Assembly: GCF_037975245.1 (NCBI RefSeq)
Contig: NC_092563.1
Location: 14,558,001-14,622,000, forward strand
DNA: 64,000 bases
DNA from: Apostichopus japonicus
Lineage: Eukaryota; Echinodermata; Holothuroidea; Aspidochirotida; Stichopodidae
Direction of reading: 5' to 3'
In this document: positions 63,801 to 64,000 of the stretch, piece by piece
Layout of the letters: every line of letters starts with the position of its first letter
Numbering within the stretch: the stretch's first letter is position 1
Notes under the pieces: generated by a model
What the model was told of the DNA's origin: nothing
Databases searched by the model: none
What the model saw: the letters and a program-made list of their open reading frames with translations, nothing else
Made by a program: the position numbers and the translations under genes

Positions 63801-64000
63801 TTCATAGTTGTGTTTGCAATATCGAAGTCCAGTCACACGCAAGAACTGAAGGGCATTTACCTTTACTTCTAGCGGTTAAGCTGTAAATAGTGGTATCTGC
63901 TCTATCAGATGACGTGTAGGTCGAAAGTATTAACCCAAATATGCTAGAGGGTCAGAAAATGGTCAACAATGTCTCACACTTTAACGCGCATTTTACTTAC
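60819..64000. other. Intergenic, no gene supported
   Basis: It has an ATC microsatellite at 61341-61362, a family B fragment ('ggagtcggctttacccctt') at 61513-61555 and C-homopolymers at 62068 and 62617. A minus-strand acceptor/donor pair at about 63319/63232 bounds 88 nt that are closed in all frames, so at most it is a non-coding exon. Confidence 0.45.

Overview
This window looks like animal nuclear DNA from an intron-rich, AT-rich, repeat-dense genome. I read it as a marine invertebrate. An echinoderm is my best guess, a sea cucumber being possible, but this rests on general repeat and gene style and I cannot confirm the species. All three genes I can support lie on the minus strand, and each could be rebuilt exon by exon from splice sites with consistent phase.

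Layout. 1-9,425: no gene. It holds dispersed MITE-like repeats, a broken LINE with reverse-transcriptase motifs (3,370-5,120) lying between two inverted copies of another repeat, and a widely spaced 82-bp direct repeat. 9,426-21,681: an ankyrin plus armadillo repeat gene, best matched to ANKAR. Nine coding exons give at least 889 residues; the N-terminus is not resolved. 21,682-30,208: mostly non-coding. It holds two inverted copies of an element whose head matches the 5' end of U2 snRNA, and a 323-bp TA-rich palindrome. 30,209-36,581: a complete four-exon aquaporin of 272 residues, with a likely non-coding first exon near 37.35 kb. 37.4-49.4 kb: repeats only, including several G/C-homopolymer elements that begin with a GGCGTAGC-like end, a LINE fragment, a tRNA-derived element and long AT arrays. 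49,423-51,972: a complete three-exon TPPP/p25-alpha gene of 169 residues. 52-64 kb: no recognisable gene, scattered repeats.

The three genes are not an operon and have no evident shared pathway: one is a repeat-scaffold protein of poorly known role, one a plasma-membrane water channel, one a microtubule-binding protein. I found no clear new biological system. The observations most worth a second look are the U2-headed element pair, the foldback structure around the LINE, the cluster of GTAGC elements with an internal 138-bp tandem array, the TA palindrome, and the unsolved 5' end of the ANKAR-like gene.
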